Shown: positions 1 to 5,198, numbered from the stretch's first letter. The stretch: DNA of 5,198 bases from Oscillospiraceae bacterium (GCA_016295615.1 JAEDKW010000080.1:1-5198), one strand, 5' to 3'. Notes: generated from the sequence alone by a model not told the origin. Numbers and translations: made by a program.

Positions 1-4
1 TCTT

Positions 5-1228
5 TTAATCCTTTGCGCTCAGCTCGACCGCGTGGCGCACGAAGCTCATCGGCGGAACACGCCGCGGCAGCTTCATCCGGAAAACCATCTGCGGATGGCG
101 CGGCTCGTGAAGCTCGCAGCCGTCCAGATCATACATTACAGGCGCGGTCATGGCAAACGGGCGGCAGCCGGGACCGACGAGCTCGATCTCGTCGCCCGAT
201 GCGAACTTGTTGCGCAGCGACAGCGTCGCGTTGCCGACCTCATCGCAGGCGGTCACCACGGCGCAGACCTGCCAATCGCGGATATAGCGCGAGTTTTCAT
301 AGTATTGCCCCGGCTGACCGTAAAAGAATCCGGTGGAGTAATGGCGGTGGCTGACATGCTCCACCTCGTCGCGCCAAACGGGGTCGGCCGCGCGTCCGGC
401 GGCAACGTCATCCAGCACGTGCCGGTACGCGCCGGTGACAATGGCGGCGTAGTATTCGCTCTTGGCGCGGCCCTCGATCTTGATACAGTCGATCCCGGCG
501 TCCATGATGTCGCCGAGGTGATCAATCATGCACAGATCGCGCGAATTCATGATATAAGTACCCTTTTCATCCTCAAAGACGGGAAAATATTCCCCGGGTC
601 GTTTTTCCTCCATCAGCGCGTACTGGTAGCGGCAGGGCTGCGCGCACGCTCCGCGGTTGGAGTCCCTGCCGGTCATGTAGTTGGACAGCAGGCACCGACC
701 GGAATAGCTCACGCACATTGCGCCGTGGCAAAAGACCTCGAGCTCCAGTCCTGCGGGGACCTTCTGTCTCAGCTCGCAGATTTCCTGTAAAGTTAATTCC
801 CTTGCCAGCACAACCCGCTTCGCGCCGAGATCGTACCACGCTGCCGCACATTCGTAGTTTGCAACGGACTGCTGCGTGGAGATATGGCGCTCGCATCGGG
901 GCGCGTATTTCCCTGCCAGCGTGAAGGCGCCGAGATCTGCAAGGATCAGCGCATCGACCCCCGCGTCGTTCAGCCGTTCCAGATGTTCGGGAAGCTTCGA
1001 AACCTCATCGTTGCGCGGCATGGTGTTGACCGTCACATGCACACGCACGCCGCGGTCGTGAGCAAACCGTACTGCCTGCGGCAGCTCCTCCGGGGTAAAG
1101 TTTCCCGCAAAGGAGCGCATGCCGAAGCTGGTGCCGGCAAGGTAGACGGCATCCGCACCGTAAAGCACCGCCATCTTCAGTTTCTCCATGTCGCCCGCCG
1201 GAGCGAGCAGTTCGGGTTTCTTTTTCAT
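5..1228 (-). CDS. U32 family protein, TrhP/YegQ-like (probable tRNA 5-hydroxyuridine synthesis)
   Basis: 407-aa protein of the peptidase U32 family. Members studied in detail (YegQ/TrhP, RlhA, UbiU/V) are prephenate- or O2-dependent RNA or quinone hydroxylases with an iron-sulfur cluster, not proven proteases. Seen: the N-terminal PELLAPAGDMEKLKMAVLYG block (residues 5-24), the core signature at about 166-200 (HGAMC, SGRC, NRGAC, QPCR), NSRDLC at 228-233 and KIEGRAKS at 250-257. Cys172, Cys179, Cys195 and Cys233 have the spacing of the four cluster ligands known in this family. A small C-terminal beta-barrel-like part follows (about 320-390). Length is close to B. subtilis YrrO/TrhP2 (about 420 aa), so tRNA wobble U34 hydroxylation is the best guess, but substrate cannot be read from sequence. 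The ATG at 1228 is preceded by AAAGG 8 nt upstream. It follows mltG, as in B. subtilis, but behind an intrinsic terminator. The stop codon lies 4 bases from the window edge, so following genes are unseen. Confidence 0.92.
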   Translation of the reverse strand: MKKKPELLAPAGDMEKLKMAVLYGADAVYLAGTSFGMRSFAGNFTPEELPQAVRFAHDRGVRVHVTVNTMPRNDEVSKLPEHLERLNDAGVDALILADLGAFTLAGKYAPRCERHISTQQSVANYECAAAWYDLGAKRVVLARELTLQEICELRQKVPAGLELEVFCHGAMCVSYSGRCLLSNYMTGRDSNRGACAQPCRYQYALMEEKRPGEYFPVFEDEKGTYIMNSRDLCMIDHLGDIMDAGIDCIKIEGRAKSEYYAAIVTGAYRHVLDDVAAGRAADPVWRDEVEHVSHRHYSTGFFYGQPGQYYENSRYIRDWQVCAVVTACDEVGNATLSLRNKFASGDEIELVGPGCRPFAMTAPVMYDLDGCELHEPRHPQMVFRMKLPRRVPPMSFVRHAVELSAKD

Positions 1229-1252
1229 GATGTCTGCCTTTCCACAGCACTC

Positions 1253-1280
1253 AAAAAAAGCGGCATGCGCCGCTTTTTTT
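1253..1280. terminator. Bidirectional rho-independent terminator between mltG and the U32 gene
   Basis: A perfect inverted repeat: seven A (1253-1259), stem GCGGC (1260-1264), loop ATGC (1265-1268), stem GCCGC (1269-1273), seven T (1274-1280). Read on the minus strand it ends 13 nt after the mltG stop codon and is followed by a 7-U tract, the classical intrinsic terminator form. It is symmetrical, so it would also stop plus-strand transcription. Only 24 nt separate its end from the U32 start codon. Confidence 0.92.
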
Positions 1281-1293
1281 GTTCGTTTTCTTT

Positions 1294-2451
1294 TCAGCCG
1301 GCGTACTGCGCCGAATTGACAAAGTTGACATGCTCACGGTAGGTCTTGAAGAAGTGGTGCACGCCGTCCGTGCCAAGCGCATAGAAGTAGTAATTCGTAC
1401 TGGCGGGTTCAACGGCAGCCTGAATGGATGCAAGACCCGGGTTGGCGATCGGCGTGGGGGGCAGCCCCTCGTAGAGCGAAAGGTTATAGGGCGTATTATA
1501 CTCAAGATCCGCCGTGGTGAGCGTGCCGGTGTACCGTTCTCCGAGACCGTAGATCAGCGAGGCGTCGATCTGCAGCTTGTGATATGTTTCGCCGACATTA
1601 TTGAGACGGTTGTAAATGACAGATGCGATTTTTTCGCGGTCCGTACCGTCCGTTTCCTTCTCGATCAGCGAAGCGATGGTGAGGATCTGATACATGGAGT
1701 ACGGAGAATTGCTGATCTTATCCATCAGCTCGTCGGACATCTTGGCGTCAAAATTAGCCAGCAGGCGATTGAGCGCATGCGCCGAATCCTCGCCGACAAA
1801 GAATTCATAGGTGTCCGGGAAAAGATAGCCCTCAAGACGAACGATGTCGCCCTTGTTGTCATTGTCGATAAACGCATAGTCAAATGTCGCGTTCCCGGCA
1901 GCTTCCAAAAGGTTTTCTTCCGTATTGACGCCGTACTTTGCAAGCAGCGCGATCGTCTGGCGGACGCTGTAGCCCTCGGGAATCGAGACCTTGACCGTGT
2001 CGGCGTTGAGCGTTGCGTTTTTGTTGCGCATCCCGTTGATGAGCGCATTGTAGTCCATTTCGCTGTTGAGCTCGTACTTGCCGATGCCGATCTTGTCCTC
2101 CGCATGACGGATCCCGGCAAAGAGCTTGAAGAACCACCGATACTCGATCAGCCCCTCCTCCTTCAGCTTTTTTGACACTGTGTTGATATTGTCGTCCTTG
2201 GTGATCTCGATCGTCGTGGTGATCGGTTCCTTGTTGAACGCGCACATATCGTTGGCAAGCAGCCAGCCCACCCCGGCAAGGATCGCCGAAACGGTGAGCA
2301 CAAAAATCAGCCACAGCACAAAGCGGCGACGCTTGCCCTGCCGTTTTCTTTTTTTGCGTTCCGCACTGCTGATCTGGCGATGCGGCCGCTCCGCTCCGCG
2401 GACAGGCTCTGCGTCCCAGCGCGCGGTATTGTACTTCTCCTCGTAACTCAT
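1294..2451 (-). CDS. mltG: Endolytic murein transglycosylase MltG (YceG-like)
   Basis: 385-aa membrane-anchored lytic transglycosylase that cuts nascent glycan strands at the outer face of the membrane and so helps set glycan length. Seen in order: a soluble cytoplasmic N-terminus with a very basic stretch (30-43, ERKKRKRQGKRRRF), one membrane segment (about 44-66), a LysM-like subdomain (about 79-130), and the YceG catalytic domain (about 150-380). Hallmarks are LEGYLFPDTYEF (207-218), ASLIEKE (260-266) with Glu264 as the likely catalytic acid by position, YNRL (280-283), LQIDASLIYGLG (293-304) and the GLPPTPIANPGLASIQAA block (329-346). The N-terminus is longer than in E. coli MltG, as is usual in Firmicutes. 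The ATG has a strong RBS, GAGGAG at 2463-2458 with 6-nt spacing. An 18-codon micro-ORF overlaps its start, and a strong terminator follows the stop. No key residue appears missing. Confidence 0.96.
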   Translation of the reverse strand: MSYEEKYNTARWDAEPVRGAERPHRQISSAERKKRKRQGKRRRFVLWLIFVLTVSAILAGVGWLLANDMCAFNKEPITTTIEITKDDNINTVSKKLKEEGLIEYRWFFKLFAGIRHAEDKIGIGKYELNSEMDYNALINGMRNKNATLNADTVKVSIPEGYSVRQTIALLAKYGVNTEENLLEAAGNATFDYAFIDNDNKGDIVRLEGYLFPDTYEFFVGEDSAHALNRLLANFDAKMSDELMDKISNSPYSMYQILTIASLIEKETDGTDREKIASVIYNRLNNVGETYHKLQIDASLIYGLGERYTGTLTTADLEYNTPYNLSLYEGLPPTPIANPGLASIQAAVEPASTNYYFYALGTDGVHHFFKTYREHVNFVNSAQYAG

Positions 2452-2504
2452 ACTAATCTCCTCAAATGATCCCTGTCGGTAAAATTTTCCCTACTTTTTT
2501 TCAT
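2448..2504 (-). CDS. Possible 18-aa leader micro-ORF overlapping the mltG start
   Basis: Seen: ATG at 2504-2502, preceded by AGGAG at 2516-2512 with ideal 7-nt spacing, opens a frame encoding MKKSRENFTDRDHLRRLV and stopping at TGA 2450-2448, so that stop and mltG start form ATGA. The frame differs from mltG (53 nt offset), so it is not an N-terminal extension. The peptide is hydrophilic and I do not recognise it. The inference is a translational-coupling leader for mltG. The counter-reading is that TTGACC (2510-2505), just before the ATG, is a -35 box, in which case the micro-ORF start would not be transcribed from that promoter. Confidence 0.35.
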   Translation of the reverse strand: MKKSRENFTDRDHLRRLV

Positions 2505-2530
2505 GGTCAAGCTCCTATTCGGAAACTCAC

Positions 2531-2542
2531 GCATAAGATAAT
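2531..2542 (+). promoter_or_regulatory. Candidate -10 region for the Cys-rich gene
   Basis: GCATAAGATAAT lies 31-42 nt upstream of the small-gene ATG. GATAAT (2537-2542) matches 5 of 6 positions of a housekeeping -10 box. CATAAGATA (2532-2540) also fits the CATANNNTA form of a mother-cell sigma-K -10. No convincing -35 element stands at the expected distance for either (no TTGACA-like hexamer, and no AC at the sigma-K spacing), so this is tentative. Confidence 0.3.
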
Positions 2543-2558
2543 GCAGAGCATGACAAGT

Positions 2559-2565
2559 GAGGTGA
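2559..2565 (+). promoter_or_regulatory. Ribosome binding site of the Cys-rich small gene
   Basis: GAGGTGA is a 7-base match to the complement of the 16S rRNA 3' end. It lies 7 nt (ACAAAAA) before the ATG at 2573. This fixes the start and is the main non-compositional argument that the short frame is translated. Confidence 0.8.
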
Positions 2566-2572
2566 ACAAAAA

Positions 2573-2725
2573 ATGTGGAACAACAATAACTGCTCTTGTG
2601 TGTGGCTGATCCTGATCATTATCCTGATCCTGTTCGGTTGCGGATGCGGCTGCAGCAATAACTGCGGGTGCAATAACAACTGCGGTTGTAACTGCAATTC
2701 CAACGACTCCTGCTCCTGCTGCTGA
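2573..2725 (+). CDS. 50-aa cysteine/asparagine-rich small protein (chorion-type high-cysteine family look-alike)
   Basis: A complete 50-codon gene of unknown function. Composition is extreme: 13 Cys (residues 7, 9, 23, 25, 27, 31, 33, 37, 39, 41, 47, 49, 50) and 12 Asn, half the protein; the only charged residue is Asp45. Layout: a polar head MWNNNNCSC, a 12-residue hydrophobic core VWLILIIILILF (10-21), then a tail of CxC units separated by Asn or Ser runs, ending CSCC. It recalls short proteins that annotation pipelines call 'chorion class high-cysteine HCB protein 13' in Clostridia; that name reflects composition, not a known role. Support for a real gene is the strong RBS, the complete frame and the terminator 22 nt after the stop. 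It is alone on the plus strand, convergent with tmk and divergent from mltG. Metal or thiol chemistry, or disulfide cross-linking at the cell or spore surface, are guesses. The core is short for a membrane span. Confidence 0.8.
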   Translation: MWNNNNCSCVWLILIIILILFGCGCGCSNNCGCNNNCGCNCNSNDSCSCC

Positions 2726-2747
2726 AGCAAAGACCTCCTGTGAAGAC

Positions 2748-2769
2748 GGGACGCGCAAGCGTCCCTTTT
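2748..2769 (+). terminator. Rho-independent terminator of the Cys-rich gene
   Basis: Stem GGGACGC (2748-2754), GCAA tetraloop (2755-2758), stem GCGTCCC (2759-2765), then TTTT (2766-2769). Outer flanks GTGAA (2740-2744) and TTCAC (2768-2772) can extend the pairing. On the plus strand it is a standard intrinsic terminator. On the minus strand the sequence after the stem (GTCTTCAC) is poor in U, so it is at best a weak stop for the convergent tmk transcript. No better minus-strand terminator is visible between 2726 and 2816. Confidence 0.85.
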
Positions 2770-2816
2770 CACTTCCGAAACACCGGACAGCCTTTTTTCC
2801 GATAGACGAAGGTTCG

Positions 2817-3485
2817 TTATAAAAGTTCCCGCACGCAGCGGTAGATCTCCTCATGGATATCCCCGGCATTGCGCATTTCGCCGTTCTGCGAACAGTCAAT
2901 GCAATGCCAGGCGCACTCCTCCGCCGTTTTTTGTGCCGCTCTGCGGCAGGCGCGCAAATATCCGTCATCCTGCTCATGAATATCGGCGGTGGTGTTGGTC
3001 TGCGCCTCACGGCAGCGCATCATTTTTTCGGTGATCTCCGTCGGAACGTCAAGATAAAACACCAGTGTCGGCTCAGGCAGCTGCAACAGGCGGTACTCAA
3101 AGTCAAAAAGCCACTTCAAAAATGCCTGGCGCTCCCCTTCCGGAAGCTTGCTCGCCTGATGCACGGCATTGGAGGTCGTATAGCGGTCAGCGACCAAAAT
3201 GCCGCCGCTTTCGTAGTATTTGCCCCAATCCTGCTGATAGGACGCATAGCGGTCGACCGCGAAAAAGGTCGAGGCGGCATAAGCGTTCACAGCCTCCGGA
3301 TGCGAGCCGTAGGCGCCGTGAAGATATTCTTCAAGCGGCGCCGCGGACGGCTTGCCGTAGCGCGGAAAGGTCAGGGGTCTGCAGTCAAATCCTTCCCGCT
3401 GCAAACGCTCCAAAAGGAGCTTGCTTTGCGTCGCTTTGCCGGAGCCGTCCGTTCCCTCAAATACGATCAGTTTACCCTTGCTCAT
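2817..3485 (-). CDS. tmk: Thymidylate kinase (dTMP kinase)
   Basis: 222-aa enzyme phosphorylating dTMP to dTDP with ATP, essential for dTTP supply, cytoplasmic. Seen: P-loop FEGTDGSGKATQ (9-20) with Lys17; FPRYGKPSA (40-48), the usual F-P-R/x-Y substrate segment; AVDRYASY (76-83); the DRYTTSNAVHQ motif (100-110), equivalent to the DR-Y-S-xAYQ signature; FYLDVP (143-148); and an Arg-containing lid region (about 157-175, MRCREAQ onwards). Ala18 sits where most P-loop kinases have Thr or Ser after the Lys, with Thr19 next. It is slightly longer than E. coli Tmk (about 213 aa). Its ATG (3485-3483) overlaps the stop of the upstream glycosyltransferase gene as ATGA, with only a weak purine-rich AAGAAGAG in front, so translation is probably coupled. 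It converges with the Cys-rich gene 91 bp away. Confidence 0.95.
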   Translation of the reverse strand: MSKGKLIVFEGTDGSGKATQSKLLLERLQREGFDCRPLTFPRYGKPSAAPLEEYLHGAYGSHPEAVNAYAASTFFAVDRYASYQQDWGKYYESGGILVADRYTTSNAVHQASKLPEGERQAFLKWLFDFEYRLLQLPEPTLVFYLDVPTEITEKMMRCREAQTNTTADIHEQDDGYLRACRRAAQKTAEECAWHCIDCSQNGEMRNAGDIHEEIYRCVRELL

Positions 3486-4198
3486 CTCTTCTTAGCCCCC
3501 ACTACATGCACCAAAAACAGCGGCAGCTTCATCATGCGTCCGATACGGGAGGGATTTTTGATCAGACGGTAGAACCATTCAAGATTGTGCCTGCAATAGA
3601 ACTCCGGCGCCCGCTGCGCAACGCCGGCAAAAATATCCAGCGAGCCGCCAAGTCCCATCAGGAGGCTGCAGCCGGTGGCTTTTCCGTAATCCGCCATAAA
3701 AAGCTCCTGCTTGGGAGCGCCGAGACAGACAAGCGCCATGTCCGCGCCGCTTGCTCTGATCTCGCCTGCAACGGCTGCATCATCCTTGAAGTAGCCGTCA
3801 TGCGTGCCGGCGATCTGAAGACCGGGAAGCTTCTTTTTCAGATTCTCCGCCGCCGCCTCGGCAACGCCCGGCTTCGCGCCAAGGAGATAGACCGTCTTTC
3901 CGAGCGCCGCGCACCGTTCGAGCATCGCCGTGCCGAATTCAATGCCGGGGACACGCTCCTTAAGCGGCGTGCCCAGCATTTTTGCTCCGTAGATGACGCC
4001 GATGCCGTCCGGCAGCACAAGCGCGGCGCCGTTGACCGCGCGGTTTGCCTCGGCATTCTTGCGGCAGGTCTCCACGATCTCCGGATTGGGCGTGACAACA
4101 TAATGCGTCCCCTCGCCGCAGAGAAGCTCTTCCCCGCGCGCGAGCGCCTCGCTCATCGTCACACAATCAAAACCAACGCCTAAAATATCAATACGCAT
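3482..4198 (-). CDS. WecG/TagA/CpsF family glycosyltransferase
   Basis: 238-aa GT26 (WecG/TagA/CpsF) enzyme. In TagA, ManNAc is transferred from UDP-ManNAc to undecaprenyl-PP-GlcNAc, the committed step of wall teichoic acid synthesis; the sugar used here cannot be told from sequence. Seen: TPNPE (36-40), LPDGIGV (62-68) with Asp64 at the catalytic Asp position, ERVPG (81-85), YLLGAKPGV (104-112), GAPKQE (160-165) and GLGGSLDIFAG (182-192). The C-terminal tail (about 200-238) has EWFYRLIKNPSRIGRM, with Arg211, Arg218 and Arg221 aligning by spacing with the tail arginines of Thermoanaerobacter italicus TagA, where the tail closes the active site at the membrane. All expected motifs are present. 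It starts 11 bp after the transporter stop, with an RBS (GTAGGTAGGA) that overlaps that stop. No other polymer genes lie in the window, so its pathway (teichoic acid, capsule or other glycan) is open. Confidence 0.92.
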   Translation of the reverse strand: MRIDILGVGFDCVTMSEALARGEELLCGEGTHYVVTPNPEIVETCRKNAEANRAVNGAALVLPDGIGVIYGAKMLGTPLKERVPGIEFGTAMLERCAALGKTVYLLGAKPGVAEAAAENLKKKLPGLQIAGTHDGYFKDDAAVAGEIRASGADMALVCLGAPKQELFMADYGKATGCSLLMGLGGSLDIFAGVAQRAPEFYCRHNLEWFYRLIKNPSRIGRMMKLPLFLVHVVGAKKR

Positions 4199-4209
4199 AC
4201 CGTTCCTAC

Positions 4210-5139
4210 CTACGCAACGTCCTTATTCTCAACCGGTTTCGCCCTTTTTTCCGGCAGCTGTGACAGAAATACCGCGGCAAGCATCAGCGCGCAGCCGAGA
4301 TACTCTCTCCCGCTGAGCCGCTCATGGAGAATGATCGCGCCGGAGACGACCGCAAAAAAGGACTCCAGGCTCAGCAGCAGCGAAACGACTGTCGGATCGC
4401 CGTCCTTCTGAGCGAGGATCTGCAGCGTATAGGCAACGCCGCCGGAGAGAACGCCGACATAGAGAATATAAGGCAGGCACTCCGTGATCGCGCCGAGGCT
4501 CACCGGCTCACCGCGCACAAGCGCCACAATTGCAGACAGGACCGTCATCACGATGAACTGCACGCAGGAGAGCTTGATCCCATCCACCTTCTGCACGAAA
4601 TGGTCCACACACAAAATCTGTCCCGTAAACGCAAAGGCGCACAGCAGCACATAAAAATCGCCGCCGTTGAAGGAAAATCCGCTCGTACCGTCCATACACA
4701 AATAATAAAGACCGACCACGGCAATGACAACGCTCGCCCAGACCTGCGGTGCAACGCGCTTGCGGAAGAAGAGCCCGAACAGCGGCACAAGAACGACATA
4801 AAGCGCCGTAATGAAGCCCGCCTTGCCGGCAGCCGTCTGCTCGATACCGAGCTGCTGAAGATTGGAGCCGATCGTCAGAAAAACGCCGCAGCAGATCCCG
4901 CCGATGAGCAGGTCTTTCCGCTCGGTACGCTTTTCCTCCGCGCTTCTTGTATCCCCGTTTTTAAGCCGTAATATCAGCAGCATAAGTCCCAGTGCCGCAA
5001 CCGCCGCAAAGGAGCGCGCCATATTAAAGGTAAACGCACCCAAATGCCCCACGCTGAGACTTTGCGCAACGAAAGAGCTGCCCCAGATAAACGCAGTCAG
5101 CAGCGGCAGAAAGACCTGCTTGAGATTTCTTTTTTTCAC
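4210..5139 (-). CDS. DMT superfamily (EamA domain) transporter
   Basis: 309-aa inner-membrane permease of the drug/metabolite transporter superfamily with two EamA repeats (about 10-148 and 160-294) and ten predicted membrane segments: roughly 8-27, 33-57, 77-96, 104-125, 132-149, 159-180, 189-208, 220-240, 248-271 and 278-294. Typical features are FIWGSSFVAQ in helix 1 (17-26), TAAGKAGFITALYVVLVPLFG at the start of repeat-1 helix 4 (102-122), and LLSLESFFAVVSGAIILHE before helix 10 (254-272). A charged loop (59-76) joins helices 2 and 3. Such proteins export or import amino acids, nucleosides or other metabolites; the substrate is unknown. The start is GTG (5139-5137) with AAGGG 6 nt upstream; an ATG two bases earlier is in another frame and meets TGA at once. 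It is first in the apparent transporter-glycosyltransferase-tmk operon. Confidence 0.93.
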   Translation of the reverse strand: MKKRNLKQVFLPLLTAFIWGSSFVAQSLSVGHLGAFTFNMARSFAAVAALGLMLLILRLKNGDTRSAEEKRTERKDLLIGGICCGVFLTIGSNLQQLGIEQTAAGKAGFITALYVVLVPLFGLFFRKRVAPQVWASVVIAVVGLYYLCMDGTSGFSFNGGDFYVLLCAFAFTGQILCVDHFVQKVDGIKLSCVQFIVMTVLSAIVALVRGEPVSLGAITECLPYILYVGVLSGGVAYTLQILAQKDGDPTVVSLLLSLESFFAVVSGAIILHERLSGREYLGCALMLAAVFLSQLPEKRAKPVENKDVA

Positions 5140-5159
5140 ATGTTTCCCTTGCTTTCTAT

Positions 5160-5165
5160 ATGATA
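5160..5165 (-). promoter_or_regulatory. Candidate -10 box upstream of the transporter operon
   Basis: On the minus strand TATCAT matches 5 of 6 positions of a housekeeping -10 and lies about 20 nt before the GTG start in an AT-rich stretch (5140-5198) unlike the coding regions around it. The nearest TTG-type hexamer (TTGCTA, 5191-5186) is 20 nt upstream, too far for standard spacing, so the assignment is weak. The region runs to the window edge and no other gene is visible in it. Confidence 0.25.
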
Positions 5166-5198
5166 CGATTCAACAGGATAAAGAATAGCAAAAACTCA

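Noticed and set aside
32..790. 252-aa plus-strand open frame opposite the U32 gene
   Set aside because: Antisense to a protein with all family motifs; no RBS and no domain signal.
1279..2175. Long plus-strand open frame (298 aa) opposite mltG
   Set aside because: It lies wholly antisense to mltG, has no good RBS, and its protein shows no recognisable motif; it is the usual mirror of a GC-rich coding strand.
2505..2510. TTGACC as the -35 box of an mltG promoter
   Set aside because: No hexamer close to TATAAT lies 16-18 nt downstream (only AAAATT/AAATTT), so I did not list it as a promoter.
2584..2690. Repeated CAATAACTGC / AACTGCGG words that look like a DNA repeat array
   Set aside because: The copies are in frame and simply encode the repeated Asn-Asn-Cys-Gly-Cys units of the small protein; spacing is irregular and there are no spacers as in CRISPR.
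2770..2816. Search for an intrinsic terminator specific to tmk
   Set aside because: ACGAACCTTCGT (near 2808-2819) gives only a short stem with no following U-tract on the minus strand; not enough to call.
2507..3010. Minus-strand frame of 167 aa across the tmk 3' end and the small-gene region
   Set aside because: It starts inside tmk in another frame, and its tail is the reverse complement of the Cys codon runs (Ala/Val-rich), an artefact of that composition.
3065..4183. 372-aa plus-strand open frame across tmk and the glycosyltransferase
   Set aside because: Arg/Ala/Pro-rich low-complexity composition, antisense to two clear genes and spanning their overlap; no family resemblance.

Overview
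The window looks like core chromosome of a Gram-positive member of the Clostridia, probably a gut-type Oscillospiraceae/Ruminococcaceae-like organism. This rests on protein style, not a database search: a Firmicutes-type MltG with a long basic cytoplasmic tail next to a U32 (TrhP-like) protein, a 222-aa thymidylate kinase, a TagA/WecG-type glycosyltransferase with the Gram-positive C-terminal tail, strong AGGAGG-type ribosome binding sites, and a tiny Cys/Asn-rich protein of a kind common in this group. Five long genes lie on the minus strand and one very small gene on the plus strand. I saw no tRNA, rRNA, CRISPR, IS element or prophage.

Right half, read right to left on the minus strand: a 10-TM DMT/EamA transporter (5139-4210, GTG start), 11 bp, a TagA/WecG glycosyltransferase (4198-3482), then thymidylate kinase tmk (3485-2817), whose ATG overlaps the previous stop as ATGA. 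The spacing suggests one translationally linked transcript. The three functions (metabolite transport, glycopolymer synthesis on undecaprenyl carriers, dTTP synthesis) do not form one obvious pathway.

Middle (2452-2816): between tmk and mltG lies a compact gene on the opposite strand. It encodes a 50-residue peptide of 13 Cys and 12 Asn with a 12-residue hydrophobic core, behind a strong RBS (2559-2565) and followed by a good hairpin terminator (2748-2769). It is convergent with tmk and divergent from mltG, and is the least ordinary item here. On the minus strand of the same gap an 18-codon micro-ORF with its own RBS runs into the mltG start as an ATGA overlap.

Left half, minus strand: mltG (2451-1294), a perfect bidirectional terminator (1253-1280), then a U32-family protein (1228-5) with the four conserved iron-sulfur cysteines, most like the TrhP/YegQ tRNA uridine-hydroxylation proteins. 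The mltG-to-U32 order matches the Bacillus subtilis yrrL-yrrM-yrrN-yrrO neighbourhood, with the methyltransferase (yrrM) missing from between. The terminator leaves only 24 nt before the U32 start codon, so U32 expression probably depends on read-through or on a promoter inside mltG.
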